Of a stretch of 21,672 nucleotides of DNA, positions 1-7,773 are shown in pieces. A program made the position numbers and the translations under genes. Position 1 is the first letter of the stretch. Each line of letters begins with the position of its first letter. This DNA is from Acholeplasmatales bacterium. GTDB taxonomy: Bacteria > Bacillota_I > Bacilli_A > Acholeplasmatales > Anaeroplasmataceae. The notes under the pieces were generated by a model that saw only the letters and a program-made list of their open reading frames with translations, was not told the DNA's origin and searched no databases. Location of the stretch: assembly GCA_016288675.1 (NCBI GenBank), contig JAEELC010000026.1, positions 1 through 21,672 on the forward strand, given 5' to 3'.

Positions 1-2
1 AA

Positions 3-323
3 GAATTAAATATAAAATCTTTAGGCAATGAAATTTTTATCATAATTTGTAATACAAATAATGAACCTATTTTAGCTGGTAGGCTTGATATGGTTTATTT
101 ACGTGATAATTTAATTGGTATTATGGATTTTAAGCGTACTGTAGAATTATATAAAGATAATGTTACATTACAATTAAATCTATATGCTTATGGATTTAAA
201 GAAACTTACGGTATAGACATAAATGAACTTGCTGTCATGAGACTTCGTGACAACTTTAAAGAATTTGTTCAAATTGAACAAAATAAAGATATAGCTGAAA
301 CGGCAATTTTAGCTTATTTATAG
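3..323 (+). CDS. PD-(D/E)XK-family nuclease, C-terminal end (5' truncated by window)
   Basis: The frame is open from base 3 and has no start inside the window, so this is the last 106 residues of a longer protein. An internal ATG at position 90 is not a credible start, because the coding sequence upstream of it already carries conserved residues. Three motifs in order match the PD-(D/E)XK (RecB/Cas4-like) nuclease core: a G-R-L-D segment (codons around 75-86), then I-M-D-F-K-R-T (the D-x-K metal-binding and catalytic strand), then L-Q-L-N-L-Y-A-Y with the helix glutamine typical of RecB-type nucleases. Such domains cut or resect DNA in repair or defence. The missing N-terminal part would decide which. 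It is followed 8 bases later by the next gene, so both are probably co-transcribed. The fold is fairly sure; the role is open. Confidence 0.72.
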   Translation, partial: ELNIKSLGNEIFIIICNTNNEPILAGRLDMVYLRDNLIGIMDFKRTVELYKDNVTLQLNLYAYGFKETYGIDINELAVMRLRDNFKEFVQIEQNKDIAETAILAYL

Positions 324-331
324 GAGTTTTT

Positions 332-1264
332 ATGAAATTAAGAGAATTATTAGAAAATTATAAATTAGAACAATTACAAGAAACAGTATCATACTTAGGT
401 TTGATTACTAAAGATAATCAAACTAAAGAAGAATATATTGATTTAATTAGTTTTTATTTATTAAATGAAAATAACTTTAGACGTTTATTATATATTTTAC
501 CAGAAGAAAGCTATCAAAAAGTTATTGATGGTAGTGTTTCAAAGGTTAAATCTGATGATATTAAATTATTTTCAACTTTAAGAATTTATTCTATGGGATT
601 TGTGTACAATGATGAACTTATTATCCCAAGCGAATATAAAGCATTATTTGAAAAGTTTAATACTAAAGAAGAAAGAGAATATAGAGAAAAAGAACAATAT
701 TTATATGCATGTGTAAACTTTGCAAATGTATTCTATTGTGTATATCCATTTGAAGCTTTAAAGAAGCTTATAAATATAAACACTCGCCTTCATTATTCTA
801 ATAATGAAATTAAAGAACGTGTTGAAGATTTACCTGAAGCTGTTGGTTTAACTTATGTTAAGAATATTGATGCATATGTTAATATGCATAATGATTATGA
901 TCTTGAAGATTTGTTAAAAACTCAAGGTAATGTACCATTCTTTTTACCAACATATAAACAAATTATAGAATTTTTTGAAAGCGGTATGTTAAATAGTCCT
1001 GAATATGATACATTTATGACATATTCTAAATATTTTAATGATGGTATCGGTGACGAAGCTCGTATTCTTACTTTTAACGCTCTTGCGACTATTAAAGATG
1101 CAAATGATGATTTATTTGAATCTATTTTTGATAGATCTAAATTTGAAAATATAACTAAAGAAAATGAAGTTAAGCATAATTTTGCATCATTAATTCGTAA
1201 TACAAAAAATGTTTGGCATAGAGGATTTTCTAAACAAGAAATGTTTGCTAGAACAATATACTAA
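332..1264 (+). CDS. Hypothetical protein, 310 aa, SAP/Rho-N-like N-terminus
   Basis: I do not recognise this protein. It starts at an ATG with a good GGAG ribosome binding site six bases upstream. The first 50 residues (KLRELLENYKLEQLQ onward, followed by a YIDLISFYLL helix) resemble the short helix-loop-helix of SAP or Rho-N-type domains, which often bind nucleic acid, but the match is only by pattern. The rest is predicted helical, rich in Asn, Lys, Glu and Tyr, with no transmembrane segment, signal peptide or clear catalytic motif. It sits between a nuclease remnant and a P-type ATPase on the same strand with short gaps. Its neighbourhood with two nucleases hints at a nucleic-acid role, which is inference only. 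Confidence 0.7.
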   Translation: MKLRELLENYKLEQLQETVSYLGLITKDNQTKEEYIDLISFYLLNENNFRRLLYILPEESYQKVIDGSVSKVKSDDIKLFSTLRIYSMGFVYNDELIIPSEYKALFEKFNTKEEREYREKEQYLYACVNFANVFYCVYPFEALKKLININTRLHYSNNEIKERVEDLPEAVGLTYVKNIDAYVNMHNDYDLEDLLKTQGNVPFFLPTYKQIIEFFESGMLNSPEYDTFMTYSKYFNDGIGDEARILTFNALATIKDANDDLFESIFDRSKFENITKENEVKHNFASLIRNTKNVWHRGFSKQEMFARTIY

Positions 1265-1289
1265 TATTTAATTTGTAAGTGGTGATATT

Positions 1290-3641
1290 TTGGAAAACTT
1301 TTTAGGGTTAACAACACTTGAGGTTAACAAGCGTATTAAAGATGGTAAATATAATAAAGAAATAAAAAATCAAAGTAGAACTATTGGTCAAATTATTTTG
1401 ACCAATGTTGTCACTTTTTTTAATTTTGTCTTTATTGTGCTTGCTGCTCTTTTAATTATTGTTAAGGCTTATAAAAGTTTGACATTTTTACCACTTATTT
1501 TTATTAATACCCTAATTGGTATTATACAAGAAATTAAATCTAAGATTGCAATTGATAAATTACGCTTACTAAATACTCAAACAGCAGAAGTTTATAGAGA
1601 TAATTCTGTTGTCAAAATTAATGTTAATCAAATTGTACTTGATGATATTATTAAATTTAATGCTGGTGATCAAATTTGCTGTGACGCTGTTGTGTTAGAT
1701 GGAGAAGCCAATCTAAATGAAGCTTTGTTAAGTGGAGAAAGTGATGAAATTAAAAAAACAGTTAATTCTACACTTTTATCAGGATCGTTTGTTGTGTCTG
1801 GTTCTGTAATTGCTAGGGTTGTTGCTGTTGGTAAGGATTCTTATATTAACAAATTAGCTTTAGAAGCTAAAAAAGTTAATGATCATGAAACAAGTGAAAT
1901 TATTCAATCCTTAAATAAGATTTTAAAATTCATTGGTATTCTTATTATTCCCCTTGCAGTAGCCTTGTTCTGTGAACAATATTTTATAGCTTCATTACCT
2001 ATAGATAAAGCTATTACACAAATGGTTGGTTCTGTCTTAATGATGATTCCAGAAGGTTTGTTTTTACTTGCAAGTGTTTCTCTTGCTATTTCTGCTTATC
2101 GCTTGGCTAAGAAAAATGTATTATTACATAATATGAAAAGTATAGAAGCCTTGGCAAGAGTAAATGTTTTATGCATTGATAAAACAGGTACTATTACAAG
2201 TTCTAATTTGACTGTTAATGATTTTATTCCTCTTGATAAAAGTTCAAAAGAAGAATTATTTAATAAAATATCTATGTTTGTAAGTGCTCAAAATAATGAT
2301 AATGCTACTATGATTTCTTTAAAGAATTACTTTAAAGAAATTAATAGTGATTATATTAATATATCTTCATTTTCAAGTAAATATAAATATAGTGCTGTTA
2401 ATTACAAAGATATTACTTATGTACTTGGAGCTCCTGATTTATTACTTAAAAATGATTTAGACAAATATAATAATTATATCTTAAAATATTCAAAAGAAGG
2501 ATATAGAGTATTATTATTTGGTACTTCTGATAAATCATTAAATGGTGAAGAAATTAATTTGAAAATTAATCCTATAGGATTAATTATTATGTCTAATGAA
2601 ATAAGAGATAATGCTGTTCAAACTTTTAGTTATTTTAAGAGCCAAAATGTTGATATTAAAGTTATTTCTGGAGATGCAGCATTAACTGTATCAAATGTTG
2701 CTAAAAGAGCAGGAATTAGTGACGCTGATAATTTTATTGATTGCTCTAATATTAGTGATGAAGATATTAAAGAAGCAGCTTTAAAATATAATGTTTTTGG
2801 AAGAGTTGATCCTGAAACAAAGAGAAAAATTATCATTGCTTTAAAAGAAAACGGTAATAAAGTTGCAATGACAGGAGATGGAGTAAATGACGTACTTGCT
2901 TTAAAAGAGGCCGATTGTTCTATTGCTCTAGCTTCTGGTAGTGATGCAGCTATTGCCTCAAGTCAAGTTGTTCTGCTTGATAATGATTTTTCAAAATTAC
3001 CTCAAATTGTATTTGAGGGAAGAAGAGTAGTAAATAACTTAGAGAGAAGTGGAGCTTTATTCTTAAGTAAGAACGTTTTTGCATTTGTTTTTGCAATTAT
3101 TTGTATAATTAGTTTATCTTCATTTCCAATTTTACCTAATCAAGCAAGCTTAATTAATATGTTTACAATAGGTGCTCCTGCTTTCTTATTAAGCCAGGTT
3201 CCTAACAAAAATCGTATTAAAGGTAATTTTATAACTACGATTTTAAAAATTGCAATTCCGGCGGGATTTACAGATGCTGTAATGGTTGGTACTATGGTAA
3301 TTATAGGAAATAGTATAGATTTAAGCTTAGAAGAAATTTCAACATGTTCTACTATGATAATGGCAATTATAGGTATTCTTGTTGTAATAAATGTAAGTAG
3401 ACCTTATACTAAATATAAAGCCATTGTTAGTATTACATGCTTAGGTGGACTTGTTGCTAATATTGTATTAGCATTAATCATTCCTATTTTAAGAAAATAT
3501 TATGATTTTGTTTCTTTAAGTGAAAGTACTTATTTGATATATACAATTTTATGTATCGTTAGTATAATAATGTATCGATTATTAGTTTATTTATTCAATA
3601 AAATTGAAAAGAAAAACAAAATACTTGAGAATATGTTTTAG
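1290..3641 (+). CDS. P-type (E1-E2) cation-transporting ATPase, PEGL subgroup
   Basis: This integral membrane pump couples ATP hydrolysis, through an aspartyl phosphate, to ion movement. The start is TTG at 1290, behind a GTGGTGAT ribosome binding site. Visible family marks: actuator loop LSGES at residues 147-151 (usually TGES), transmembrane segment 4 motif PEGL from P254, phosphorylation site DKTGT at D297, and hinge TGDGVND at 528-534. Two N-terminal membrane segments (about 33-83), two around 210-262 and about six after residue 590 give the standard ten. At 783 residues it is short for a Ca2+ or Mg2+ pump. The PEGL in place of PEAL/PEGM, and a segment-6 motif T-I-G-A-P-A-F without the usual acidic residue, place it in a poorly characterised subgroup seen in Gram-positive bacteria. 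The ion cannot be assigned from sequence. Confidence 0.9.
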   Translation: MENFLGLTTLEVNKRIKDGKYNKEIKNQSRTIGQIILTNVVTFFNFVFIVLAALLIIVKAYKSLTFLPLIFINTLIGIIQEIKSKIAIDKLRLLNTQTAEVYRDNSVVKINVNQIVLDDIIKFNAGDQICCDAVVLDGEANLNEALLSGESDEIKKTVNSTLLSGSFVVSGSVIARVVAVGKDSYINKLALEAKKVNDHETSEIIQSLNKILKFIGILIIPLAVALFCEQYFIASLPIDKAITQMVGSVLMMIPEGLFLLASVSLAISAYRLAKKNVLLHNMKSIEALARVNVLCIDKTGTITSSNLTVNDFIPLDKSSKEELFNKISMFVSAQNNDNATMISLKNYFKEINSDYINISSFSSKYKYSAVNYKDITYVLGAPDLLLKNDLDKYNNYILKYSKEGYRVLLFGTSDKSLNGEEINLKINPIGLIIMSNEIRDNAVQTFSYFKSQNVDIKVISGDAALTVSNVAKRAGISDADNFIDCSNISDEDIKEAALKYNVFGRVDPETKRKIIIALKENGNKVAMTGDGVNDVLALKEADCSIALASGSDAAIASSQVVLLDNDFSKLPQIVFEGRRVVNNLERSGALFLSKNVFAFVFAIICIISLSSFPILPNQASLINMFTIGAPAFLLSQVPNKNRIKGNFITTILKIAIPAGFTDAVMVGTMVIIGNSIDLSLEEISTCSTMIMAIIGILVVINVSRPYTKYKAIVSITCLGGLVANIVLALIIPILRKYYDFVSLSESTYLIYTILCIVSIIMYRLLVYLFNKIEKKNKILENMF

Positions 3642-3649
3642 GAGATAAT

Positions 3650-4720
3650 ATGAACTACTTATTTTTTGATATAGAATGTAGTGTTGTCAAACAAGGAGAT
3701 TCTTCAATTTGCTCGTTTGGATACTGCTTATGCGATGAACAACTTAATATTATTGAAAAAGAAGATTTTTTAATGAAGCCATATTTAGGTTATTCAAATT
3801 CTATTTTAGAAACTGTTATTTCATATTCTAAAGAAACTTTAGAAAGACAGCATGAATTTCCTTTCTATTATCAAAAAATAAAAAATTTATTAGAAAATCC
3901 TAATAATATTGTAATAGGTCAATCTACTCATTATGATGCTACATATTTATCTCGTGAATGCAATCATTATAATTTAGATAATTTTGAATGTGTTTATTAT
4001 GATGTTGCAGATATATTCTTAAATTTATTTAATAATGATAATTATAAAAGCCTTAAAGATGAAGGCTTAGCCTTGAATGCAAAATCAATTCAAAGTGAAC
4101 TTCATTCTTCACTTGAAGATGCATTACTTACTCGTTGTGTTTTTAAAGAATTATCTCTTGAGTTTAATATTGGTTATAAACAAATGCTATTAAATTCTAA
4201 AACTATTGGTTTAATGGGTGAAGAAAACCATTTTTTTGATGATTTTAGAATCTTATCTAATAATATGAGTAAAGGTAGTACTAATAAGAAACTATTTATT
4301 GGATATAATAAAAGAATTAAAGCGAATGTTAAACCTGATGCTAAGCTTAGAGGAAAAATAGTTGTTATGTCTCAAAATTATGAGAAAACTCATTTTAGAG
4401 AAATGATTTATATTTCTTATCGTATTAAAGAAGAGGGTGGAAGATATTCTATCGATTCTAAATTTGGAAATTATTTTGTATCCTCACCTTTAATTGATCA
4501 AGATGGTAATAAGATTTTTGACCCAAGAATGCTTAATAGAAAAAAGAACTCTAAACTTATTGATATTAAGGAATTTCTTCATATCATTAATTTTAATGAT
4601 GAGGAATGTATGAAATTTTATCAATATGTTTTAGACAATAATATATTGCTCACAAAGGATGAAAGAAATCTAAAAAAGAGATTATTTTTAAAAGAAAGAG
4701 CTAGAATTTTAAAAAACTAG
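3650..4720 (+). CDS. DEDDh 3'-5' exonuclease (DnaQ-like) with unassigned C-terminal domain
   Basis: The N-terminal ~170 residues carry the four acidic residues and the histidine of the DEDDh exonuclease fold: D7 and E9 in F-F-D-I-E, D96 in H-Y-D-A-T-Y-L, and H152/D157 in H-S-S-L-E-D. These bind two metal ions and remove nucleotides from 3' ends of DNA or RNA, as in DnaQ, oligoribonuclease-like and RNase T-like enzymes. The C-terminal ~185 residues, from about residue 172, are basic and contain I-G-Y-N-K and a helical K/R-rich tail. I cannot match them to a known domain. The gene starts 8 bases after the ATPase with a GGAG site and ends at a terminator whose stem includes the stop codon, so it is the last gene of the cluster. 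Confidence 0.83.
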   Translation: MNYLFFDIECSVVKQGDSSICSFGYCLCDEQLNIIEKEDFLMKPYLGYSNSILETVISYSKETLERQHEFPFYYQKIKNLLENPNNIVIGQSTHYDATYLSRECNHYNLDNFECVYYDVADIFLNLFNNDNYKSLKDEGLALNAKSIQSELHSSLEDALLTRCVFKELSLEFNIGYKQMLLNSKTIGLMGEENHFFDDFRILSNNMSKGSTNKKLFIGYNKRIKANVKPDAKLRGKIVVMSQNYEKTHFREMIYISYRIKEEGGRYSIDSKFGNYFVSSPLIDQDGNKIFDPRMLNRKKNSKLIDIKEFLHIINFNDEECMKFYQYVLDNNILLTKDERNLKKRLFLKERARILKN

Positions 4721-4747
4721 GAAAATTGTCGTCTAGTTTTTTATTTT
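4711..4747 (+). terminator. Intrinsic terminator after exonuclease gene
   Basis: A perfect 10-bp stem AAAAAACTAG (4711-4720) pairs with CTAGTTTTTT (4733-4742) around a 12-base loop and runs into a T-rich tract. The left arm contains the stop codon of the exonuclease gene, so termination is coupled tightly to the gene end. Confidence 0.72.
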
Positions 4748-4776
4748 TAAGTCTAAAAAAATCGGTTATTGTCGAA

Positions 4777-4806
4777 TTGAATGAGTGCGCAAAAAAAAGT
4801 TATAAT
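4777..4806 (+). promoter_or_regulatory. Candidate promoter P1 of the phosphonate-type ABC operon
   Basis: A TTGAAT -35 box (4777-4782) and a perfect TATAAT -10 box (4801-4806) are separated by 18 bases. Initiation would be near 4812-4814, inside a cre-like operator that begins immediately after the -10 box. This gives a leader of about 108 bases before the binding-protein start at 4921. Confidence 0.6.
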
Positions 4807-4820
4807 TGTAAACGATTTCT
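4807..4820 (+). promoter_or_regulatory. cre-like (CcpA/LacI-family) operator
   Basis: The 14-mer TGTAAACGATTTCT matches the Gram-positive catabolite-response consensus TGWAANCGNTNWCA at every defined position except the last base. It directly abuts the P1 -10 box and covers the predicted transcription start, where a bound CcpA-type repressor would block initiation. AT-rich sequence raises the chance of coincidental matches, and no ccpA gene is visible in the window. Confidence 0.42.
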
Positions 4821-4832
4821 AGTCAAAAACTA

Positions 4833-4861
4833 TTTATTTTACAAAATAGAAAGCATATAAT
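4833..4861 (+). promoter_or_regulatory. Possible second promoter P2 of the ABC operon
   Basis: A perfect TATAAT (4856-4861) has only a weak -35 match TTTATT (4833-4838) at 17-base spacing. A 6-bp inverted repeat CTATTT/AAATAG (4830-4835 and 4844-4849) overlaps the -35 region and could be an operator half-site pair. If used, it would start near the hairpin at 4865-4893. Confidence 0.35.
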
Positions 4862-4864
4862 TGT

Positions 4865-4893
4865 CTTGTGCTAAGAAACTATAAAAGCACAAG
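4865..4893 (+). repeat. Perfect 8-bp inverted repeat in the operon leader
   Basis: CTTGTGCT (4865-4872) and AGCACAAG (4886-4893) are exact inverted copies separated by 13 A-rich bases. It has no following T-run, so it is not a terminator. It lies 27 bases before the binding-protein start and could be an operator, a transcript-stabilising 5' hairpin, or a translational control element. Confidence 0.55.
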
Positions 4894-4920
4894 AAACAAA
4901 TAAAAGTATAGGAGATACAC

Positions 4921-6021
4921 ATGAAACAAAATTTAATAAAAAAAGTAGCCACTGTTGCTACAGTTGCAGTTGCAGGAGTTGGATTAGCATCTTGCGGAGG
5001 AGAGAATGAAAAGGAGACAATCAACATCCAATTCGTTCCTAGCCGTGATGCTGGAGAACTTGCAACATTAGCAAGAAATCTTGAACCAGTTCTAGAGAAA
5101 TATGCTCCAGAATATAAGTTCAGTATTACAACAGGTACAAGCTATGCCGCAACAACAGAAGCTATGCTTTCTGACCAAGTTGACGTAGGCTTTTTAACTG
5201 CCTCAGGTTATGCTGAAGCTACTTTAAAAAACCCAGGTAAGATTGAAGTTGCATTAACTTCAGTAAGAAAGGGATATCAAGTCCAAGTTGATTACGAAGG
5301 TGAAGATAAGCAAAGAGCCGCTATGAATGGTGAAGTTGCTGGATATGAATACCTTGGTCAACAATCTACAGAGGACGTAAATTACTACACTTCTATGTTA
5401 GTTGTAAGTAATAAATATTATGTAGATAAGAATGGTGATGGTAAGATTGATGTTAAGGATTTAGCTGGTCTTACAATCGGTAGACAAGGTCCTACTTCAG
5501 GTGCTGGTTACCTAAGACCTTTAAAGTATCTTAATGACAATGGAATGGAAATGGTTGATACATTAGATTCATCTAAGACTAACCAAATTAAAGGACAACA
5601 ATTCGCAGGTTATGATGCTGCTTTAGCCGCAATGACTCAAGGTGACATCGCTGGTTTCTGGGAATTTACAGATGTTCGTTATGCAAACGGTTATAATAAG
5701 TCTTCATCTGAATGGTATCAAAAGAAAGAAATCTTCACAAATTCTAAGGTTATTGCTATTACTGATGGTATTTACAATGATACTATCTCATATAGATCTA
5801 ATTTAGATGATGCAAAGAAAGAAGCTATTAAGACTGCTTTCCAAAAGGCAGTAATTGATGGTGCTGATCTTGACAAGAATAGCGAAGAATATAAGTCAAG
5901 TGGTGCTTACTTACTATATGAAGTATATTCACACACTGGATATACTGTAGCTAAGGATTCTGACTTTGATGGTGAAAGATCTTTCTACGAATATTGTGTT
6001 GAAAAAAATCTAATTAAGTAA
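4921..6021 (+). CDS. phnD: Phosphonate-type ABC transporter substrate-binding lipoprotein (PhnD family)
   Basis: This is the extracytoplasmic ligand-binding subunit of the importer encoded downstream. A lysine-rich start, a hydrophobic stretch and the lipobox L-A-S-C with Cys25 mark a lipoprotein anchored on the outer face of the membrane. The mature part follows the PhnD/periplasmic-binding type 2 fold: F-V-P-S-R-D-A near the N-terminus, D-V-G-F-L-T around the middle of lobe one, and P-T-S-G-A-G-Y, which corresponds to the S-T-S-G phosphonate-binding loop of PhnD. Residues D169-D180 form a textbook EF-hand-like loop (D-x-N-x-D-G-x-I-x-x-x-D) next to the domain crossover, which is unusual. 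At 366 residues it is somewhat longer than typical PhnD. It starts at ATG with a strong GGAGAT site. The ligand class (phosphonate, phosphite, phosphate ester or other) is inferred from family only. Confidence 0.88.
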   Translation: MKQNLIKKVATVATVAVAGVGLASCGGENEKETINIQFVPSRDAGELATLARNLEPVLEKYAPEYKFSITTGTSYAATTEAMLSDQVDVGFLTASGYAEATLKNPGKIEVALTSVRKGYQVQVDYEGEDKQRAAMNGEVAGYEYLGQQSTEDVNYYTSMLVVSNKYYVDKNGDGKIDVKDLAGLTIGRQGPTSGAGYLRPLKYLNDNGMEMVDTLDSSKTNQIKGQQFAGYDAALAAMTQGDIAGFWEFTDVRYANGYNKSSSEWYQKKEIFTNSKVIAITDGIYNDTISYRSNLDDAKKEAIKTAFQKAVIDGADLDKNSEEYKSSGAYLLYEVYSHTGYTVAKDSDFDGERSFYEYCVEKNLIK

Positions 6022-6038
6022 TAAACGCACAATTCTAA

Positions 6039-6075
6039 AGGAGATTAAGGTATAAACTTAATCTCCTATTTTTTT
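6039..6075 (+). terminator. Strong hairpin with T-tract between phnD and phnC (partial terminator)
   Basis: An exact 11-bp stem AGGAGATTAAG (6039-6049) / CTTAATCTCCT (6057-6067) with a 7-base loop is followed by a run of seven T. It sits in the 71-base gap between binding-protein and ATPase genes. In ABC import operons such a hairpin commonly lowers downstream transcription or protects the upstream message, so the binding protein is made in excess. It may act as a leaky terminator here, since no separate promoter is obvious before phnC. Confidence 0.75.
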
Positions 6076-6092
6076 GAAAGGAAACTAAAATC

Positions 6093-6866
6093 ATGATTAA
6101 ATTTGAACATGTTAACAAAATCTATCCAAATGGATTTCAAGGATTAACTGATGTTAATCTTACTATTAATGACGGGGACTTTGTATGTATTATCGGTTTA
6201 TCTGGTGCAGGTAAGTCTACATTAATTCGTACAATTAACAAAATGCACACTATTGAAGGTGGTACATTAACAGTTAATGATGTTGATATGGGAACAGTAA
6301 AAGGAAAAGAACTTAGAGAAGTTAGAAAGCATATTGGTATGATTTTCCAATCATTTAATCTTGTAAAGCGTTCTTCAGTATTTAAGAATGTTTTATCAGG
6401 ACGTGTTGGATACCATACTACATGGGGTACTATTTTTAGCCATTACTCTAAGGAAGAGAAGCAATTAGCTTTAAGATCTCTTGATAAGCTTGGTATTCTT
6501 GATAAAGCATTTGTTCGTGCTGACCAATTATCTGGAGGTCAACAACAACGTGTTGCTTTAGCTCGTGCATTAACACAAGAGCCAAATATTATTTTAGCTG
6601 ATGAACCTGTTGCTTCACTTGACCCAGTAACTACTGTTGAAGTTATGAATGATTTTAAGAGAATAAATCAAGAACTAGGTATTACTATTGTTGCAAACAT
6701 GCACCATGTAGACTTATCTTTAAAATATGCGACTCGTATTTTAGGTGTTAAGGCTGGTCGTGTTGTATTTGATGGTAAGCCAGAAGATGTTAATGATGAA
6801 GTATTAACAGAAATTTATGGACGCTTACCTGGTAAGAACGAAAATCTTGGAAATATCGAGGAGTAG
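6093..6866 (+). CDS. phnC: Phosphonate-type ABC transporter ATP-binding protein (PhnC family)
   Basis: This cytoplasmic ATPase powers the importer. At 257 residues it is the normal length. Walker A is G35-L-S-G-A-G-K-S-T43, the ABC signature LSGGQ is at 146-150, and Walker B ends at D170-E171 in I-I-L-A-D-E-P, followed by a D-loop S-L-D-P. The H-loop is in N-M-H-H-V-D. The stretch between Q-loop (F-Q-S-F-N-L-V) and signature contains R-S-S-V-F-K-N-V-L-S-G-R, characteristic of PhnC rather than other ABC ATPases. The gene has an AAGGA ribosome site and is followed after 3 bases by the first permease, so all subunits are translated from one message. Confidence 0.92.
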   Translation: MIKFEHVNKIYPNGFQGLTDVNLTINDGDFVCIIGLSGAGKSTLIRTINKMHTIEGGTLTVNDVDMGTVKGKELREVRKHIGMIFQSFNLVKRSSVFKNVLSGRVGYHTTWGTIFSHYSKEEKQLALRSLDKLGILDKAFVRADQLSGGQQQRVALARALTQEPNIILADEPVASLDPVTTVEVMNDFKRINQELGITIVANMHHVDLSLKYATRILGVKAGRVVFDGKPEDVNDEVLTEIYGRLPGKNENLGNIEE

Positions 6867-6869
6867 TAT

Positions 6870-7772
6870 ATGAATAACGAAACTCAAAATGACAAAGTTA
6901 CTTTTAAACAAAAAGTTTCAAATTTTTGGAATAAACTAACTATAAAGGATGTGTCATTTACTACTGAGGATGGCACTTTAAAAACTATTAAAAAGAAACG
7001 TAGTATGGTTATTCCAGGTTTAATATTATTTATTATTTTCTTTATGCTTTGTTTTAGCTTTGTCGCTACAAAGCGTAAACTTAAATGGGATCAATTTGGT
7101 ATTCTATTTAGTCAGTTATTTGTTCCTTCAAAGTGGAGTTTAAAGACTCATGAGGGTTATAAGGATTTCGTATTTAATACAGCTATTCCACGTATTTGGG
7201 ATACTGTACAAATGGTATATATTGCTACTATTTTAGGAGTTTTATTATCTGTACCTTTGTATATTTTAAGTGCTTCTAATGTTGTAGAGAAGAAGAGAAT
7301 ATTTATTCCAGTAAGAATTATTGTTAATTTCTTCAGAACTATTCCTACATTCGTACTTGCAATTATTGGTACTGTATTCTTTGGATTTAGTGATACAGCA
7401 GGTATATTTGCAATGAGCTTATTTACAGCTGGTGTTATGTATAAATTAATGTATGAATATATTGAAACAGTAGATATGGGACCCTTTGAAGCTTCAGTTT
7501 CATCTGGTGCTAATAGACTTAAAGGTTATTCAATTGCTATTCATCCACAAATTATGCCAATGTTTGTTTCAAATATAATTTATATTTTTGAAATAAATAT
7601 TCGTGCTTCAGTTGTATTAGGATTCGTTGGTGCTGGTGGTATTGGTCAATTATTATCAAATGCACTTGAAAGTAGCCAATATGATAAGGTGGGAGCTATT
7701 CTTATTCCATTATTTATTGTAGTATTCGTATTACAAGTAATATCAAGTATGCTAAGAAGGAGATCTAACTAA
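6870..7772 (+). CDS. phnE1: Phosphonate-type ABC transporter permease 1 (PhnE family)
   Basis: This membrane channel subunit pairs with the next gene. An N-terminal cytoplasmic stretch of about 45 residues precedes the first membrane segment (about residues 48-68). Four or five more follow. The coupling-helix motif of binding-protein-dependent permeases is visible as E207-A-S-x-x-x-G213 with a later I-x-x-Q-I-M-P, and the C-terminal V-G-A-G-G-I-G-Q-L-L motif is typical of PhnE. It begins 3 bases after phnC with a GAGGAG site and ends one base before the second permease start. Two separate permease genes, rather than one, are common for this family in Gram-positive bacteria. Confidence 0.9.
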   Translation: MNNETQNDKVTFKQKVSNFWNKLTIKDVSFTTEDGTLKTIKKKRSMVIPGLILFIIFFMLCFSFVATKRKLKWDQFGILFSQLFVPSKWSLKTHEGYKDFVFNTAIPRIWDTVQMVYIATILGVLLSVPLYILSASNVVEKKRIFIPVRIIVNFFRTIPTFVLAIIGTVFFGFSDTAGIFAMSLFTAGVMYKLMYEYIETVDMGPFEASVSSGANRLKGYSIAIHPQIMPMFVSNIIYIFEINIRASVVLGFVGAGGIGQLLSNALESSQYDKVGAILIPLFIVVFVLQVISSMLRRRSN

Positions 7773-7773
7773 T

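Noticed and set aside
2630..2836. Minus-strand open frame within the P-type ATPase gene
   Set aside because: It lies wholly inside a well-supported gene on the other strand and has no recognisable motif; the same holds for the minus-strand frames at 4839-5027, 11183-11371 and 18519-18737.
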